Origin: SLFH01 sp050486265 | GTDB taxonomy: Bacteria; Planctomycetota; Phycisphaerae; Phycisphaerales; UBA1924 | Assembly: GCA_050486265.1 (NCBI GenBank) | Contig: JBJHCY010000004.1 | Span: 248,001-312,000 of the forward strand | Length of the DNA stretch: 64,000 nucleotides | Direction: 5' to 3' | Shown here: positions 37,441 to 45,707 of the stretch, in pieces | Numbering within the stretch: position 1 is the first letter of the stretch | How the letters are laid out: every line of letters begins with the position of its first letter | Translations under genes and position numbers: made by a program | Notes under the pieces: model-generated | Seen by the model: only the letters and a program-made list of their open reading frames with translations | Database searches by the model: none | Told to the model about the DNA's origin: nothing

Positions 37441-38865
37441 CTATCCCCCGTCGCGTTTCCTTGCCGCTTCCATCAGCAGGGCTTTCGCCTCGCCGACGAG
37501 GTAGAAGGAGCCTGTGACGACGATGAGGTCGTCGCGTCCTACGGCTTGTGCCGCGCGGTTGAGGGCTTCTTTCAGGGTGGGGACGGCTTGGGTCATTTTG
37601 CCGGCCTGGTGGCCGAAGCGTCGTTGGAGCTCTTCGGGGTCGCAGGCTCTGGGGTTGCTTGCCGCCTTGGTGAAGATGATTTTGTCGGCGCCGATGGCGA
37701 CTTTTTCGAGCATGCCGGCCATGTCTTTGTCGGCGGCGCAGCCGAAGACGCAGACCATCGAGTCGTATCGCATGTGTGCGCCGATGGCGCGCATGGCGGC
37801 CTCGACACTTTCGGGGGTGTGGGCGCCGTCGAGGATGATGCGGGGGCGGTCCCAGGCGATTTCGAGGCGACCGGTGTCGGGTGTTGAGGCGAGGCCGAGG
37901 GCGACATCGCGTTCGGGGGCTTCGAAGCCTCGTTCGCGGAGTGCGTCGAGGGCGGCGAGGGCGAGGCCGCAGTTGGCGGCCTGGTGCTGGCCCTTGAGGG
38001 GGACGGGGAGGTGCTCGTAGACGCAGCGGGGGGTGCTGACGGAGACGCGCATGTGCGGGCCGAGTTCGGGGCTGGACTCGAAGCGTTCGGAGTAGTCGAT
38101 GTCCTGGCCGAGGACGCGGAGCTGTGCGCCGACCTCTTCGGCCTTGGCGCGGAAGACTTCGAGGACGCCTTCGGGCTGGGGGACGGTGATCGCGGGGACG
38201 CCGCGTTTCATGATGCCGGCTTTTTCGGCGGCGATGTCTTCGAGGGTGTCGCCGAGGATCTCGGTGTGCTCTCGCTGGATGGGGGCGAGGAGGCAGACCT
38301 CGGGTGTGACGATGTTTGTCGAGTCGAGGCGTCCGCCGAGGCCGACTTCGAGGACGGCGATGTCGACGGCCTGCTCTGCGAAGTAGAGGAATGCCGCGGC
38401 GGTCATGAGCTCGAAGTATGTGGCCTGGCCGAGGTCTTTGGGAAGTTTTTCTGATGCGTTGATGGCGCGGTCGACATGGAGGGCGAAGGCGGTCTCGGGG
38501 ATCATCGCGCCGGAGATGCGGATGCGTTCGCGGGGTGTGACGAGGTGGGGGCTTGAGTAGACGCCGACGGCGTAGCGGCAGGCGCTGAGGCAGGAGGCGA
38601 GCATCTCGACGGTGCTGCCCTTGCCCTTGCTGCCGGCGACATGGACGAAGCGGCTGTCGCGTTCGGGGGCGCCGAGGGCTGCCGCGAGGGCGCGCATGCG
38701 GTCGAGCTTGAAGGCCCGCTCGGGGTCGATGCGGCTTGGTCGGGTTTTTTCGAGGTTGATGCGTGCGTTGAGCCGGTCGAGGACGGCGTCGTAGCCCGGC
38801 GCGTTTTGGCCTGAGGGGCTTCCTGCGCCGGGGTTGTGCGTTGTTGTTGTGCCTGTTTCAGCCAT
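37441..38865 (-). CDS. folC: Folylpolyglutamate synthase / dihydrofolate synthase
   Basis: 474 residues, Mur-ligase fold. The ATP loop is HVAGSKGKGSTVEML, followed by VGVYSSPHLVTPRERIRI and the metal-binding region ELMTAAAFLYFAE, VLEVGLGGRLDSTNIV, and the C-terminal ILDGAHTPESVEAAM. It adds glutamate to folates and possibly joins it to dihydropteroate. The N-terminal 25 residues are low complexity and variable. It is divergent from the LOG gene. Confidence 0.94.
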   Translation of the reverse strand: MAETGTTTTHNPGAGSPSGQNAPGYDAVLDRLNARINLEKTRPSRIDPERAFKLDRMRALAAALGAPERDSRFVHVAGSKGKGSTVEMLASCLSACRYAVGVYSSPHLVTPRERIRISGAMIPETAFALHVDRAINASEKLPKDLGQATYFELMTAAAFLYFAEQAVDIAVLEVGLGGRLDSTNIVTPEVCLLAPIQREHTEILGDTLEDIAAEKAGIMKRGVPAITVPQPEGVLEVFRAKAEEVGAQLRVLGQDIDYSERFESSPELGPHMRVSVSTPRCVYEHLPVPLKGQHQAANCGLALAALDALRERGFEAPERDVALGLASTPDTGRLEIAWDRPRIILDGAHTPESVEAAMRAIGAHMRYDSMVCVFGCAADKDMAGMLEKVAIGADKIIFTKAASNPRACDPEELQRRFGHQAGKMTQAVPTLKEALNRAAQAVGRDDLIVVTGSFYLVGEAKALLMEAARKRDGG

Positions 38866-38979
38866 GCCGCCAACAGTTTAGAGGCGAGCGGGTGTGAAAC
38901 AACGGGTTCGTGCAGATCGGGCCGGATGTGGTATGTTCTCTTCCCGAACGCGAAGCGACCGAAACGGAAAGGAACGCGG

Positions 38980-39747
38980 ATGCTGCCCACAGGCCCCGGC
39001 GCGAGAGACTCCTGGCATGTTCTGAAGGTGATGGCGGAGTTTGTCCAGTCGATCGAGGTGCTGAGCCACTTGCCTCCGGGGGTGTCGGTGTTCGGCTCTG
39101 CGAGGACGCCGGAGGGGCGGGAGGACTACCGGCTGGCCAGGGCGTTCGGCGCGGAGATGGCGAGGCGGGGGCGGACGGTGATTACGGGCGGTGGGCCGGG
39201 GATCATGGAGGCGGCGAACCGCGGGGCGCACGAGAACGGGGGCGTGTCGGTGGGGCTGAACATCACCTTGCCGCACGAGCAGCTGCCCAACGCGTATCAG
39301 ACGCACGAGCTTGAGTTCAACTACTTTTTCGTCCGGAAGGTGATGTTTCTGCGGTACTCGCAGGCGCTGGTGGCGTTTCCGGGCGGGTTTGGGACGATGG
39401 ACGAGTTTTTCGAGGTGATGACGCTGATCCAGACGCTGAAGACCGATCCGTTTCCGGTGGTGCTTGTGGGCGTTGACTTCTGGTCGGGGCTTGTGGGTTG
39501 GATGCGTGAGACGATGCTGGAGCGGTATGCGTGCATTTCGCCGGGGGATCTGGAGCTATTCAGGCTGACCGATGATGTCCGCGAGGCGGTGGAGATCGTT
39601 GAGTGCTTCCTTGCGGGTGAGGCGTGCGCGCCGGATCTGCCGAGGCCGACCGGGCCTGCAGCGGAGGTGACCGCCGAGGGCACGCGCGTGGGCGTCAACC
39701 CGCGCTACCCGGTCGGGCAGGGCGAGCATCCTGAGCCGGGGATCTGA
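38980..39747 (+). CDS. LOG family protein (cytokinin riboside phosphoribohydrolase-like)
   Basis: 255 residues from the ATG at 38980, preceded by GGAAAGGAACGCGG. The LOG motifs GGGPGIMEAANRGAHENGG and PGGFGTMDEFFE are intact, with ELEFNYFFVRKVMF between them. Enzymes of this family split nucleoside 5'-monophosphates into base and ribose phosphate (PpnN-like in bacteria). The form with a short N-terminus and CFLAG-type tail is common in bacteria. Confidence 0.93.
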   Translation: MLPTGPGARDSWHVLKVMAEFVQSIEVLSHLPPGVSVFGSARTPEGREDYRLARAFGAEMARRGRTVITGGGPGIMEAANRGAHENGGVSVGLNITLPHEQLPNAYQTHELEFNYFFVRKVMFLRYSQALVAFPGGFGTMDEFFEVMTLIQTLKTDPFPVVLVGVDFWSGLVGWMRETMLERYACISPGDLELFRLTDDVREAVEIVECFLAGEACAPDLPRPTGPAAEVTAEGTRVGVNPRYPVGQGEHPEPGI

Positions 39748-39768
39748 CGCGAGGCACCGCGCGGGCCG

Positions 39769-41568
39769 TTACCCGGCGCGTCGGAGCTCTCCTGACCGAT
39801 CGGCCTCCCGCCCGCTTACGGTCAGCGCGTTGCAGTGTTCGATGAACCGATCGATTCGGAACGGCATCCGCATACGCCTGTAGATCCGGCCCTCCATGAG
39901 CGACTGGTCGGGCATGATCTTTTCGACGGGCGAGAGGACGAGCATGGGCAGCCTTCGTCCGATGTCTTCGGCCTCGGCGGTGCGGACGAGGTTGGAGACG
40001 GCGGCACGCTGGCCGGCGTCGGGCAGGTGGACGACGAGCAGGTTCGCCTCGCGTGGGTCGCACACGCCGGAGCGGATCTGCTCGCACAGCAGTTGCACCG
40101 GATCGCCGAGGGGGTTTGGCGAGATCACGACCGGATCGAAGCGGCTGTTCATGCGTTCGCGGAGGTTGTCGGCCCGTGTTCGCCAGACATCGGCGTCTTC
40201 GCCCGCCAGCATCGCGAGCTTCAGCTCAGAGAGTTCGCTTGGCACCTGCTCGATGATGTGTGTCAGCACGCGGTCGGGCACCGTCAGCGCCTCGATGAAC
40301 GACCTGGTCGGGTAGACCGAGCACGACCCGCTGTGGCCCAGCAGCATCGCGGAGGCGAGCCGGTCGGCCAGTGCCAGCGTCGCCGACTCGTTCATGCGCG
40401 AGGGGCTCTGTCGGCGGATCGTGCCCATCGAGGCGTGGTGCAGGACGATCGGCTCGGCCAGGTCGCGCGGCATCCCCCATGTGCGCAGCAGGCGCTCCAT
40501 CACCTCGGCGTGGTCGTCCAGCAGCAGCCGCTTCTCGACCTCGTGCAGCGAGAGCCCGGAGCGTTCGGCGGTCACCATCGCCTCGGCGTACTTCTCGGGG
40601 AGCTGCTCGGCCAGGACCAGGCGCCCGACATCGTGGAGGAGCCCGAGGGTGAACGCGGTTTCGGCGTCGAACGCCTTGTTCTCGGCCGCGAGTTCCGCTG
40701 CGATCAGCCCGACCGCCATCGCGTGCTCCCAGAATCCCGGCAGGCTCATCCCCTCGGGGAGCGCCGCGTTGGCGAAGCTCTCCATCACGCCGATGTTCAT
40801 GACGACCTGTCGGACCTGCTCCATGCCCAGGCGTGTCACCGCGCGTTGCACGCTGGAGACCGGCTCGCCGCGTGCGAAGACCGACGAGTTGGCCAGCTTC
40901 ATGATTTTCAGCGCCACGGCGTGGTCGAGCTTGATCGTCCGCACCACTGCGTCGGTGGAGACGCGGGGGTTGCTCGTCAGCTTGAGGATCTGCGTGACCG
41001 TCGGCGACATGGCGCGCAGCTCCCCGCCCCTCTCGATCGCCTCGACCAGATCCGGGCGGGCCAGCACGGGCTTGAGCGCCCGCAGCGCCTCGGACGGGTC
41101 CGTTTCCGCCGGGAGTTGCTCGCCCGAAGGCTGCTTGCCGCCCTCGTCAGCCGCGAGCGTCTTCGCCTCGCCGACCACCCTTGGCGTCCCGACCCTGACC
41201 CATTTGGCGGCCTGCAGCTTTGCGTCCAGTTGGGAGAGCGAGAAGGCTTGCTTGAGCAGGTAGCCGCAGGCGCCGAGCTCTGCCGCGCGCAGCACGGTCT
41301 GCTTGTCTGCGCGTCGCGTGAGGATCACTGCGGGGATGTGCTCGAGTTGTTCCGACCGGCGCATGGCCTCCAGCAACTCGAGCCCGTCTGCGTCGGGCAG
41401 GTCTAGATCCAGCAGCACCACGCCCGGGGGGTGGTGCACCGCCCGGAGCATCGCGTCCTTGACGGTGGCGGCCATCTCCGGCCTGTACCCCTGCGAGCGC
41501 AGCCAGAACGCCAGCGGCTCGGCCAGCGAGGGGTCGGGCTCGACGAGGAGGATCTGCTTTTGTTTCAT
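39769..41568 (-). CDS. Response-regulator receiver + HDOD protein with degenerate C-terminal receiver-like domain
   Basis: 599 residues from the ATG at 41568. Residues 1-120 are a CheY-like receiver with phospho-acceptor Asp in VVLLDLDLPDADGLELLEAM. HDOD spans about 165-430 (VTQILKLTSNPRVS, ALKIMKLANSSVFA, FTLGLLHDVGRLVLAEQLP, PIVLHHASMG). The last 100 residues (ANLLVVHLPDAGQ, LPMLVLSPVEKIMPD, RRMRMPFRIDRFIEHCNAL) have the strand-helix order of a receiver but no acidic triad. It probably passes a phosphorylation signal to an output partner; no histidine kinase is in the window. Confidence 0.88.
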   Translation of the reverse strand: MKQKQILLVEPDPSLAEPLAFWLRSQGYRPEMAATVKDAMLRAVHHPPGVVLLDLDLPDADGLELLEAMRRSEQLEHIPAVILTRRADKQTVLRAAELGACGYLLKQAFSLSQLDAKLQAAKWVRVGTPRVVGEAKTLAADEGGKQPSGEQLPAETDPSEALRALKPVLARPDLVEAIERGGELRAMSPTVTQILKLTSNPRVSTDAVVRTIKLDHAVALKIMKLANSSVFARGEPVSSVQRAVTRLGMEQVRQVVMNIGVMESFANAALPEGMSLPGFWEHAMAVGLIAAELAAENKAFDAETAFTLGLLHDVGRLVLAEQLPEKYAEAMVTAERSGLSLHEVEKRLLLDDHAEVMERLLRTWGMPRDLAEPIVLHHASMGTIRRQSPSRMNESATLALADRLASAMLLGHSGSCSVYPTRSFIEALTVPDRVLTHIIEQVPSELSELKLAMLAGEDADVWRTRADNLRERMNSRFDPVVISPNPLGDPVQLLCEQIRSGVCDPREANLLVVHLPDAGQRAAVSNLVRTAEAEDIGRRLPMLVLSPVEKIMPDQSLMEGRIYRRMRMPFRIDRFIEHCNALTVSGREADRSGELRRAG

Positions 41569-41851
41569 TTCTCCGGACACCGTGCTTTCTTCGACACGCA
41601 GAACGGCGCCGCGTGGCTCCGCTGCCCAAGCAGAACCATCGGCACAATCCGGTAGGCAATCGCAGCCATCGCGGCGCTGTTGGGTGTGCGGGGTCGAATC
41701 GGGGTTTTTCACCCAGGGGGCTGAAGCCGCCGGTACACCGATAAGAGTCGGAAACGCGCTGTGTTGCATCGCCGGATTTGGGTACATTGTTCTCCGCAGC
41801 GGGACGGGCCGTGCGGCCCTCCCATTCCGGTTCCTGTTGAGGAGCATGCAG
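41569..41851. promoter_or_regulatory. 283-base divergent intergenic region with a possible -10 at 41783
   Basis: Lies between the receiver-HDOD gene (minus) and the SnoaL-like gene (plus) and must hold both promoters. GGTACATT at 41781-41788 resembles the G/C-TAnnnT elements found before other genes. No gene is seen. Confidence 0.35.
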
Positions 41852-42475
41852 ATGGCCACACGCGTCGCAAAGAAGAAGACCAGGTCCGCGGCCAAGCCCG
41901 CCTCACCGAGGGCGGGCGCCAAACGGACCACCGCCGTCAAGGCCCCGAGGAAGACAGCCAAAAAGAGCGTCAAAGGGGGCGCCGCCAAGCCCGCACCCAG
42001 GAAGGCGACCAACGCCAAGGGCGCGGCACGCCCCGCCAAGAAGCCCGCCGCGAAGAAGCCTGCGAGGAAGGTCGACCCCACCGCCCCGCGCCCGGTCTCC
42101 TCGGGCAAGGGCCCGACGCCCTCCGAGGTCGGCGCGGGCGTCGTCGCGATGCTCAGGGCCGGCAAGCCCGAGAGCGAGATCTGGGCCAAGTGGTTCAGTC
42201 CCAAGCTGATCTCGATCGAGAACATGCCGACCGGAGGCATGGCCTGGCACGGGATCAAGGCCGTCAGGGCGAAGGGCGAGGCCTGGATGCAGGAGAACGC
42301 GGTGCACGGCGTCGAGGTCGAGGGCCCCTACGCCGGCGCCACGGGCTTTGCCGTCCGCTACACCATGAACATCGAGCACAAGCCCACCGGCAACACCCAG
42401 TCCATGACCGAGGTGGGCGTCTACACCGTCAAGAACGGGAAGGTCGTCCTCGAAGAGTTCATGTACGGGAGTTGA
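41852..42475 (+). CDS. SnoaL-like domain protein with histone-H1-like Lys/Ala/Pro N-terminal tail
   Basis: 207 residues from the ATG at 41852 (spacing from GAGGAG favours it over the ATG at 41846). The first 85 residues are almost only K, A, P, R, T and S (AKKPAAKKPARK and similar), as in bacterial histone H1-like proteins that bind DNA. Residues 90-207 (VVAMLRAGKPESEIWAKWFS, ISIENMPTGGMAWHGIKAV, TQSMTEVGVYTVKNGKVVLE) form a SnoaL/NTF2-like cone domain of the type that includes polyketide-cyclase-like proteins of unknown function. The fusion suggests a DNA-associated ligand-binding protein; the role is unknown. Confidence 0.85.
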   Translation: MATRVAKKKTRSAAKPASPRAGAKRTTAVKAPRKTAKKSVKGGAAKPAPRKATNAKGAARPAKKPAAKKPARKVDPTAPRPVSSGKGPTPSEVGAGVVAMLRAGKPESEIWAKWFSPKLISIENMPTGGMAWHGIKAVRAKGEAWMQENAVHGVEVEGPYAGATGFAVRYTMNIEHKPTGNTQSMTEVGVYTVKNGKVVLEEFMYGS

Positions 42476-42495
42476 GCACGGGGGGTCCGCAAAGC

Positions 42496-42534
42496 GACAA
42501 CGCCGCGCTCCTGCAGGGAGCGCGGCGTTGTTTT
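42496..42534. terminator. Intrinsic terminator between convergent genes
   Basis: ACAACGCCGCGCTCC, a short TGCA loop and GGGAGCGCGGCGTTGT form a near-perfect 15-base stem followed by TTTTT. It serves the SnoaL-like gene and possibly the minus-strand gene at 42550. Confidence 0.9.
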
Positions 42535-42549
42535 TCTGTGCCAGTCTGA

Positions 42550-42951
42550 TCAGGCCGCGTCTGCGATGTCGTCGAAGTCGTCGTCCTGGTCGTCGAACCT
42601 TTCGGCCCAGCGCTCTGGCCGGACCTCCGAGGAGGCGTTGGGGGGCTCGCGCCAGTCTTCGGCCCTTGGGAGCTCGATCTCGCTCCGCATCGTTTTGCGG
42701 TACCCAAGGAGCCGCACGACCTCGAGCACATCGGTCCACGAGGGGTACTGCACCCCGTTGGCCTTCTTGAACTCATCGATCGCGACCACGAAGAGGTACT
42801 GCTCTTTGGTCAGGCGGCCTTCTTCGGCCGCCCTGGTGTAGTCGCTCAGGCGCCGCCCGGGGCCGCGGCGCCGTTCCAGTCCGTTGGGGGCCTGCCCGTT
42901 GGGGTTCTGTCGACGATCCGGTCCGCGGTGGGGGAGTTGTTGCTTGGCCAT
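42550..42951 (-). CDS. Unknown protein with conserved AIDEFKKANG...YPSWTDVLEVV core
   Basis: 133 residues from the ATG at 42951; the longer frame to 43179 translates the antisense of the acidic gene and is rejected. The N-terminal 35 residues are basic and Pro/Gln/Asn-rich, the core EEGRLTKEQYLFVVAIDEFKKANG, PSWTDVLEVVRLLGYRK is helical, and the C-terminus is acidic (FDDQDDDFDDIADAA). The core recurs in planctomycete proteins as I remember them, without an assigned function. Confidence 0.75.
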   Translation of the reverse strand: MAKQQLPHRGPDRRQNPNGQAPNGLERRRGPGRRLSDYTRAAEEGRLTKEQYLFVVAIDEFKKANGVQYPSWTDVLEVVRLLGYRKTMRSEIELPRAEDWREPPNASSEVRPERWAERFDDQDDDFDDIADAA

Positions 42952-43024
42952 TGCTGGACGCTCCGGTCGACCCCCTGAGGTCCGGCCCACCGGAGGCGCG
43001 GCCTCGCCGGCCCGCTCGTGGGCC

Positions 43025-43291
43025 TCAGAGGTCTTCGTCCTCTTCATCGTCCATGTCGTCGTCGTCGTCGTCCTCGTCTTCATCGTCGAGCAGATCGTCG
43101 TCGTACTCGTCGTCGTACTCGTCGTCTTCGTCACCGCCGGAAAAGTCGTCGTCCTCGTACTCGTCGTCGTCATCGTCACGGGCCATGGCCGGGCCCGCGT
43201 AAAGCGGGGCTTGCAGCAGGGCGAGCCCCGCCCCGTTCTCGGGCTCGTCGGGCGACCACACGCTCCCGGCCTGCAAGGTGGTGTTCGACAT
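43025..43291 (-). CDS. Small extremely acidic protein
   Basis: 88 residues. After a neutral 40-residue start (MSNTTLQAGSVWSPDEPENG) the rest is almost pure Asp/Glu (about 40 acidic residues in 50). The start follows AGAGGACGCG. It might mimic nucleic acid or bind basic proteins or divalent ions; nothing in the sequence proves this. It lies 73 bases upstream of the 42550 gene on the same strand. Confidence 0.6.
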   Translation of the reverse strand: MSNTTLQAGSVWSPDEPENGAGLALLQAPLYAGPAMARDDDDDEYEDDDFSGGDEDDEYDDEYDDDLLDDEDEDDDDDDMDDEEDEDL

Positions 43292-43398
43292 CGCGTCCTC
43301 TACTTCTGTGAATCTCGGTCGTCGCTGGTACTTCGTCCGGCCCCCCGGCCGGACCCGCTCAAGATACGCTTCCCGGATCCCCCGGGGCGGATCGGCGG

Positions 43399-43404
43399 TA
43401 CACT
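43399..43404 (+). promoter_or_regulatory. Possible -10 element of the 43500 gene
   Basis: GGTACACT about 95 bases before the start codon. No -35 box is recognisable at 16-18 bases. It is of the same type as the elements near 6715, 41783, 47110 and 58817. Confidence 0.25.
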
Positions 43405-43499
43405 ACTGCCCGCGCGGGCGTTGTCAATCCCGATCCGCGCTTTCCCGACGCAACACCCTCACGCCGGTCGCCGGCCCGGACCGACCCCGCCCCCTCCCG

Positions 43500-44132
43500 A
43501 TGACCGACCATCACCCCAAGGAGAACCCGGCCCACGACGCCGACCGGGCCGCCGCCGGCTTCGATCCGCTCGCCGGCCTCCTGGCGTGGGTCCTCCCCGG
43601 ACTCGGACACTTCGTCGCGGGACGCAAAGCGCGGGGCGTCGGCGTCTGCGTGGGTGTCCTCGGCCTCTTCCTCGGGGGCCTGCTCATCGGGGGCGTCACC
43701 GTCGTCGACAGCCGCTCGGACCGGACAGAGACCCGTCTTTCGTTCTACGGCATGGTGTTTGTCGGCCCGATCGCCATCGGCGTGGACCGGCTCCACCAGG
43801 CCGCGTTCAAGGGCGTCGACCCGATGCGTCCGTCCCACGCGCCCAAACGCCACGCCCTGCCCCACGAAACGATCGAGAACGGCGCGATCCGCTCGGCGGG
43901 CCCGGGCGAGGGACCGCCCGTCAGGCGCTCGGTCGGCAAGGTCAACGAGATCGGCGTGCTGTACTGCCTGATCGCTGGGATGCTGAACTTCATCGCCATC
44001 CTCGACGCTCTGCTTCCGCCCGGCAAGCCGTCATCTCAGGGCGGCAAGGGTCGGCCCAAGGACGCCCCCAGGCGCACGAGCGTGCTCGATACGGTGCAGA
44101 CGGGCCGCGCGGGGATGGGGGGTGAGCTGTGA
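43500..44132 (+). CDS. Unknown planctomycete-type membrane protein (possibly DUF6677)
   Basis: 210 residues from the ATG at 43500. Segments LLAWVLPGLGHFVAGRKARG, VGVLGLFLGGLLIGGVTVV, LSFYGMVFVGPIAIGV and IGVLYCLIAGMLNFIAILDA give three to four membrane helices. The WVLPGLGHFVAGRKARG turn resembles TM2-type membrane hairpins. Length and layout fit the planctomycete family DUF6677 from memory. The stop overlaps the next gene as GTGA. Confidence 0.75.
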   Translation: MTDHHPKENPAHDADRAAAGFDPLAGLLAWVLPGLGHFVAGRKARGVGVCVGVLGLFLGGLLIGGVTVVDSRSDRTETRLSFYGMVFVGPIAIGVDRLHQAAFKGVDPMRPSHAPKRHALPHETIENGAIRSAGPGEGPPVRRSVGKVNEIGVLYCLIAGMLNFIAILDALLPPGKPSSQGGKGRPKDAPRRTSVLDTVQTGRAGMGGEL

Positions 44133-44407
44133 ACCTGGCCCCGCTCCTGTGCCCGCTCTTCCCGGCCTACCTCCCCTTTGTCGACCCGCTGAATCTGCAT
44201 CGGCAGTGGTACCTGCTGCTGCTCCCGTTGGCGCTGCTGACGGCGGTCGCGTACAAGGCCGTCCGCACGCGCGACATGCGGCGATACCCCGTCGAGGTGC
44301 TGGTGATGACCGCCCAGATTCTTCTGGGGATGATCGCCCTTGCCCTCGGTTTCCTGCTGTTTGTCGAGGTGCTGATCCCGCTCTTGGCGCCCACACCCCG
44401 CGTGTAG
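44129..44407 (+). CDS. Small membrane protein, coupled to the preceding gene
   Basis: 92 residues with a GTG start overlapping the upstream stop by four bases. Two hydrophobic segments (YLLLLPLALLTAVAYKAVRT and LLGMIALALGFLLFVEVLI) flank a basic loop TRDMRRYPVEVLVM. Translational coupling suggests that it works with the product of 43500-44132, perhaps in one membrane complex. Confidence 0.75.
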   Translation: MNLAPLLCPLFPAYLPFVDPLNLHRQWYLLLLPLALLTAVAYKAVRTRDMRRYPVEVLVMTAQILLGMIALALGFLLFVEVLIPLLAPTPRV

Positions 44408-44420
44408 GCGGTCCCCGTGC

Positions 44421-44690
44421 CTACTCCTCGTCGAAGCCTCGCTCGATCAGCGCCTTGAGCTTCTGGCAGCACTCCTCGGCGTCGTCCCCATCGCAGATGA
44501 TCTCTAGGCTGGTGCCCTTGGTGGCGGCGAGCATCATGACCTCCATGATGGACTTGCCGTTGACCGTCTGATCGGACTTGACGAAGGTGACATCGCACTT
44601 GTGCGCGTTGGCGAGGTCGACCAGCGCCATCGCCGGCCTGGCGTGCAGGCCGAGCCGGTTCACGATGGAGACCTGCACACTCGTGCGCAT
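44421..44690 (-). CDS. ptsH: Phosphocarrier protein HPr
   Basis: 89 residues. The phosphoryl-accepting His16 is in GLHARPA and Ser47 in GKSIMEVMML matches the HPr kinase site (Ser46 of Gram-positives). It accepts phosphate from Enzyme I (22567-24327) and passes it to EIIA. It lies next to EIIA and the hibernation factor on the same strand. Confidence 0.95.
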   Translation of the reverse strand: MRTSVQVSIVNRLGLHARPAMALVDLANAHKCDVTFVKSDQTVNGKSIMEVMMLAATKGTSLEIICDGDDAEECCQKLKALIERGFDEE

Positions 44691-44752
44691 CGATAGCGTC
44701 CTGGCATCGGGCGGGATCCGCCCGCGGCGCCCGGTTCGGAGCCCCGGGCTGT

Positions 44753-45229
44753 TCAGCCCGCGAGCTGCTGGGTGTCGGCCTCGTCGAGCAGGGTGGTGAC
44801 ATCCTCGACGCTGCGTGCCTGGCGGAGGAAGCGCCTGAAGGTCTGCTTGCCGAGGTTGTGGAAAATGACTTCCATCGCCTGCAGGTGATCGTCGGGGCTG
44901 TCCTCGGGGCTGACCAAGAGGAACACCGAGTACACGGGCTGTCGGTCCAGCGCGTTGAACTCGATGCCCTGCTCGCTCAGCCCGATCGCTGCCGCGACCC
45001 GCGTCGCCTCTTTGTGGCGCACATGGGGCACGGCGACGCCCTTGCCAAAGCCCGTCGAGCCCTTGCCCTCGCGGTCGAGCACCCTCTGGATGAGGGTCTC
45101 CCTCGCGCCCTCTGGCACGGCCCCGGCCTTGACGAGGGCGTCGATCAACTCTGTGATGGCGTCATCGCGCTCTCCCGCCTTCAGCTGGGTGACGATGGCT
45201 TCGGTGACGACAATTTCGGTCAGCTTCAT
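44753..45229 (-). CDS. ptsN: PTS EIIA domain protein (PtsN/fructose type)
   Basis: 158 residues, EIIA type 2. The active-site His69 is in GVAVPHVRH, and VPEGARETLIQRVLDRE, QPVYSVFLLVSPEDSPDDHLQ are family blocks. With no EIIB/EIIC gene in the window and the hpf neighbour, it resembles EIIA-Ntr, a regulator of nitrogen, potassium or stress responses. The order hpf-ptsN-ptsH is close to that of the rpoN clusters of proteobacteria, though rpoN is absent here. Confidence 0.9.
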   Translation of the reverse strand: MKLTEIVVTEAIVTQLKAGERDDAITELIDALVKAGAVPEGARETLIQRVLDREGKGSTGFGKGVAVPHVRHKEATRVAAAIGLSEQGIEFNALDRQPVYSVFLLVSPEDSPDDHLQAMEVIFHNLGKQTFRRFLRQARSVEDVTTLLDEADTQQLAG

Positions 45230-45269
45230 CCGCGCGATGCTCCGGCGGGGGCCGCGGGTCCCGTGTGGG

Positions 45270-45578
45270 TCAGCGGTTGCCCGTCTTCAGCTTCTCCTTG
45301 AAGTCGGTCAGTTGGCGGACCGCCTTTTCCTGGGCGCGGTCGATGGCCGCGTACAGGTCCCCGTCCTCGGCCCGGGCGATGAAGTTTGGGTGGTGTTCGA
45401 CATCCACCGTCACCTCCACATCGAACTCTCGCCCGGATCGGTGGTCCGTCGACTCGATGGTCACCGTGATCTGCTGGATCTGGTCGAAAAAGCGCGTGAG
45501 CTTGTCGCACTTCTTCTCCGCGTACTCGCGGATCGGATCGGTGATCTCGATCTGCCGGCCAACAACATCGATTCGCAT
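45270..45578 (-). CDS. hpf: Ribosome hibernation promoting factor, short form
   Basis: 102 residues from the ATG at 45578, preceded by GGGAGTGCG. The core MRIDVVGRQIEITDPIREYA, EKKCDKLTRFFDQI and LYAAIDRAQEKAVRQL is the HPF/RaiA fold that sits in the 30S decoding site and stabilises 100S or inactive 70S ribosomes. The C-terminal dimerisation domain of the long form is absent. Confidence 0.93.
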   Translation of the reverse strand: MRIDVVGRQIEITDPIREYAEKKCDKLTRFFDQIQQITVTIESTDHRSGREFDVEVTVDVEHHPNFIARAEDGDLYAAIDRAQEKAVRQLTDFKEKLKTGNR

Positions 45579-45707
45579 ACGCACTCCCGGATTCCTGCCC
45601 GCTCCACGGCGGGGGGTTCAGCAGGCATCATAGCGGTCCCGGACCCTGTGCGACCCTTTCCACCGGCGTTCACCCGCCCCTCGCAGCGGCCTTCGGTGCC
45701 CTCCGAC

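Noticed and set aside
43040..43180. Plus-strand frames rich in serine or valine opposite the acidic gene
   Set aside because: They are the complement of GAC/GAG codon runs; poly-Ser or poly-Val products have no support and no ribosome-binding site.
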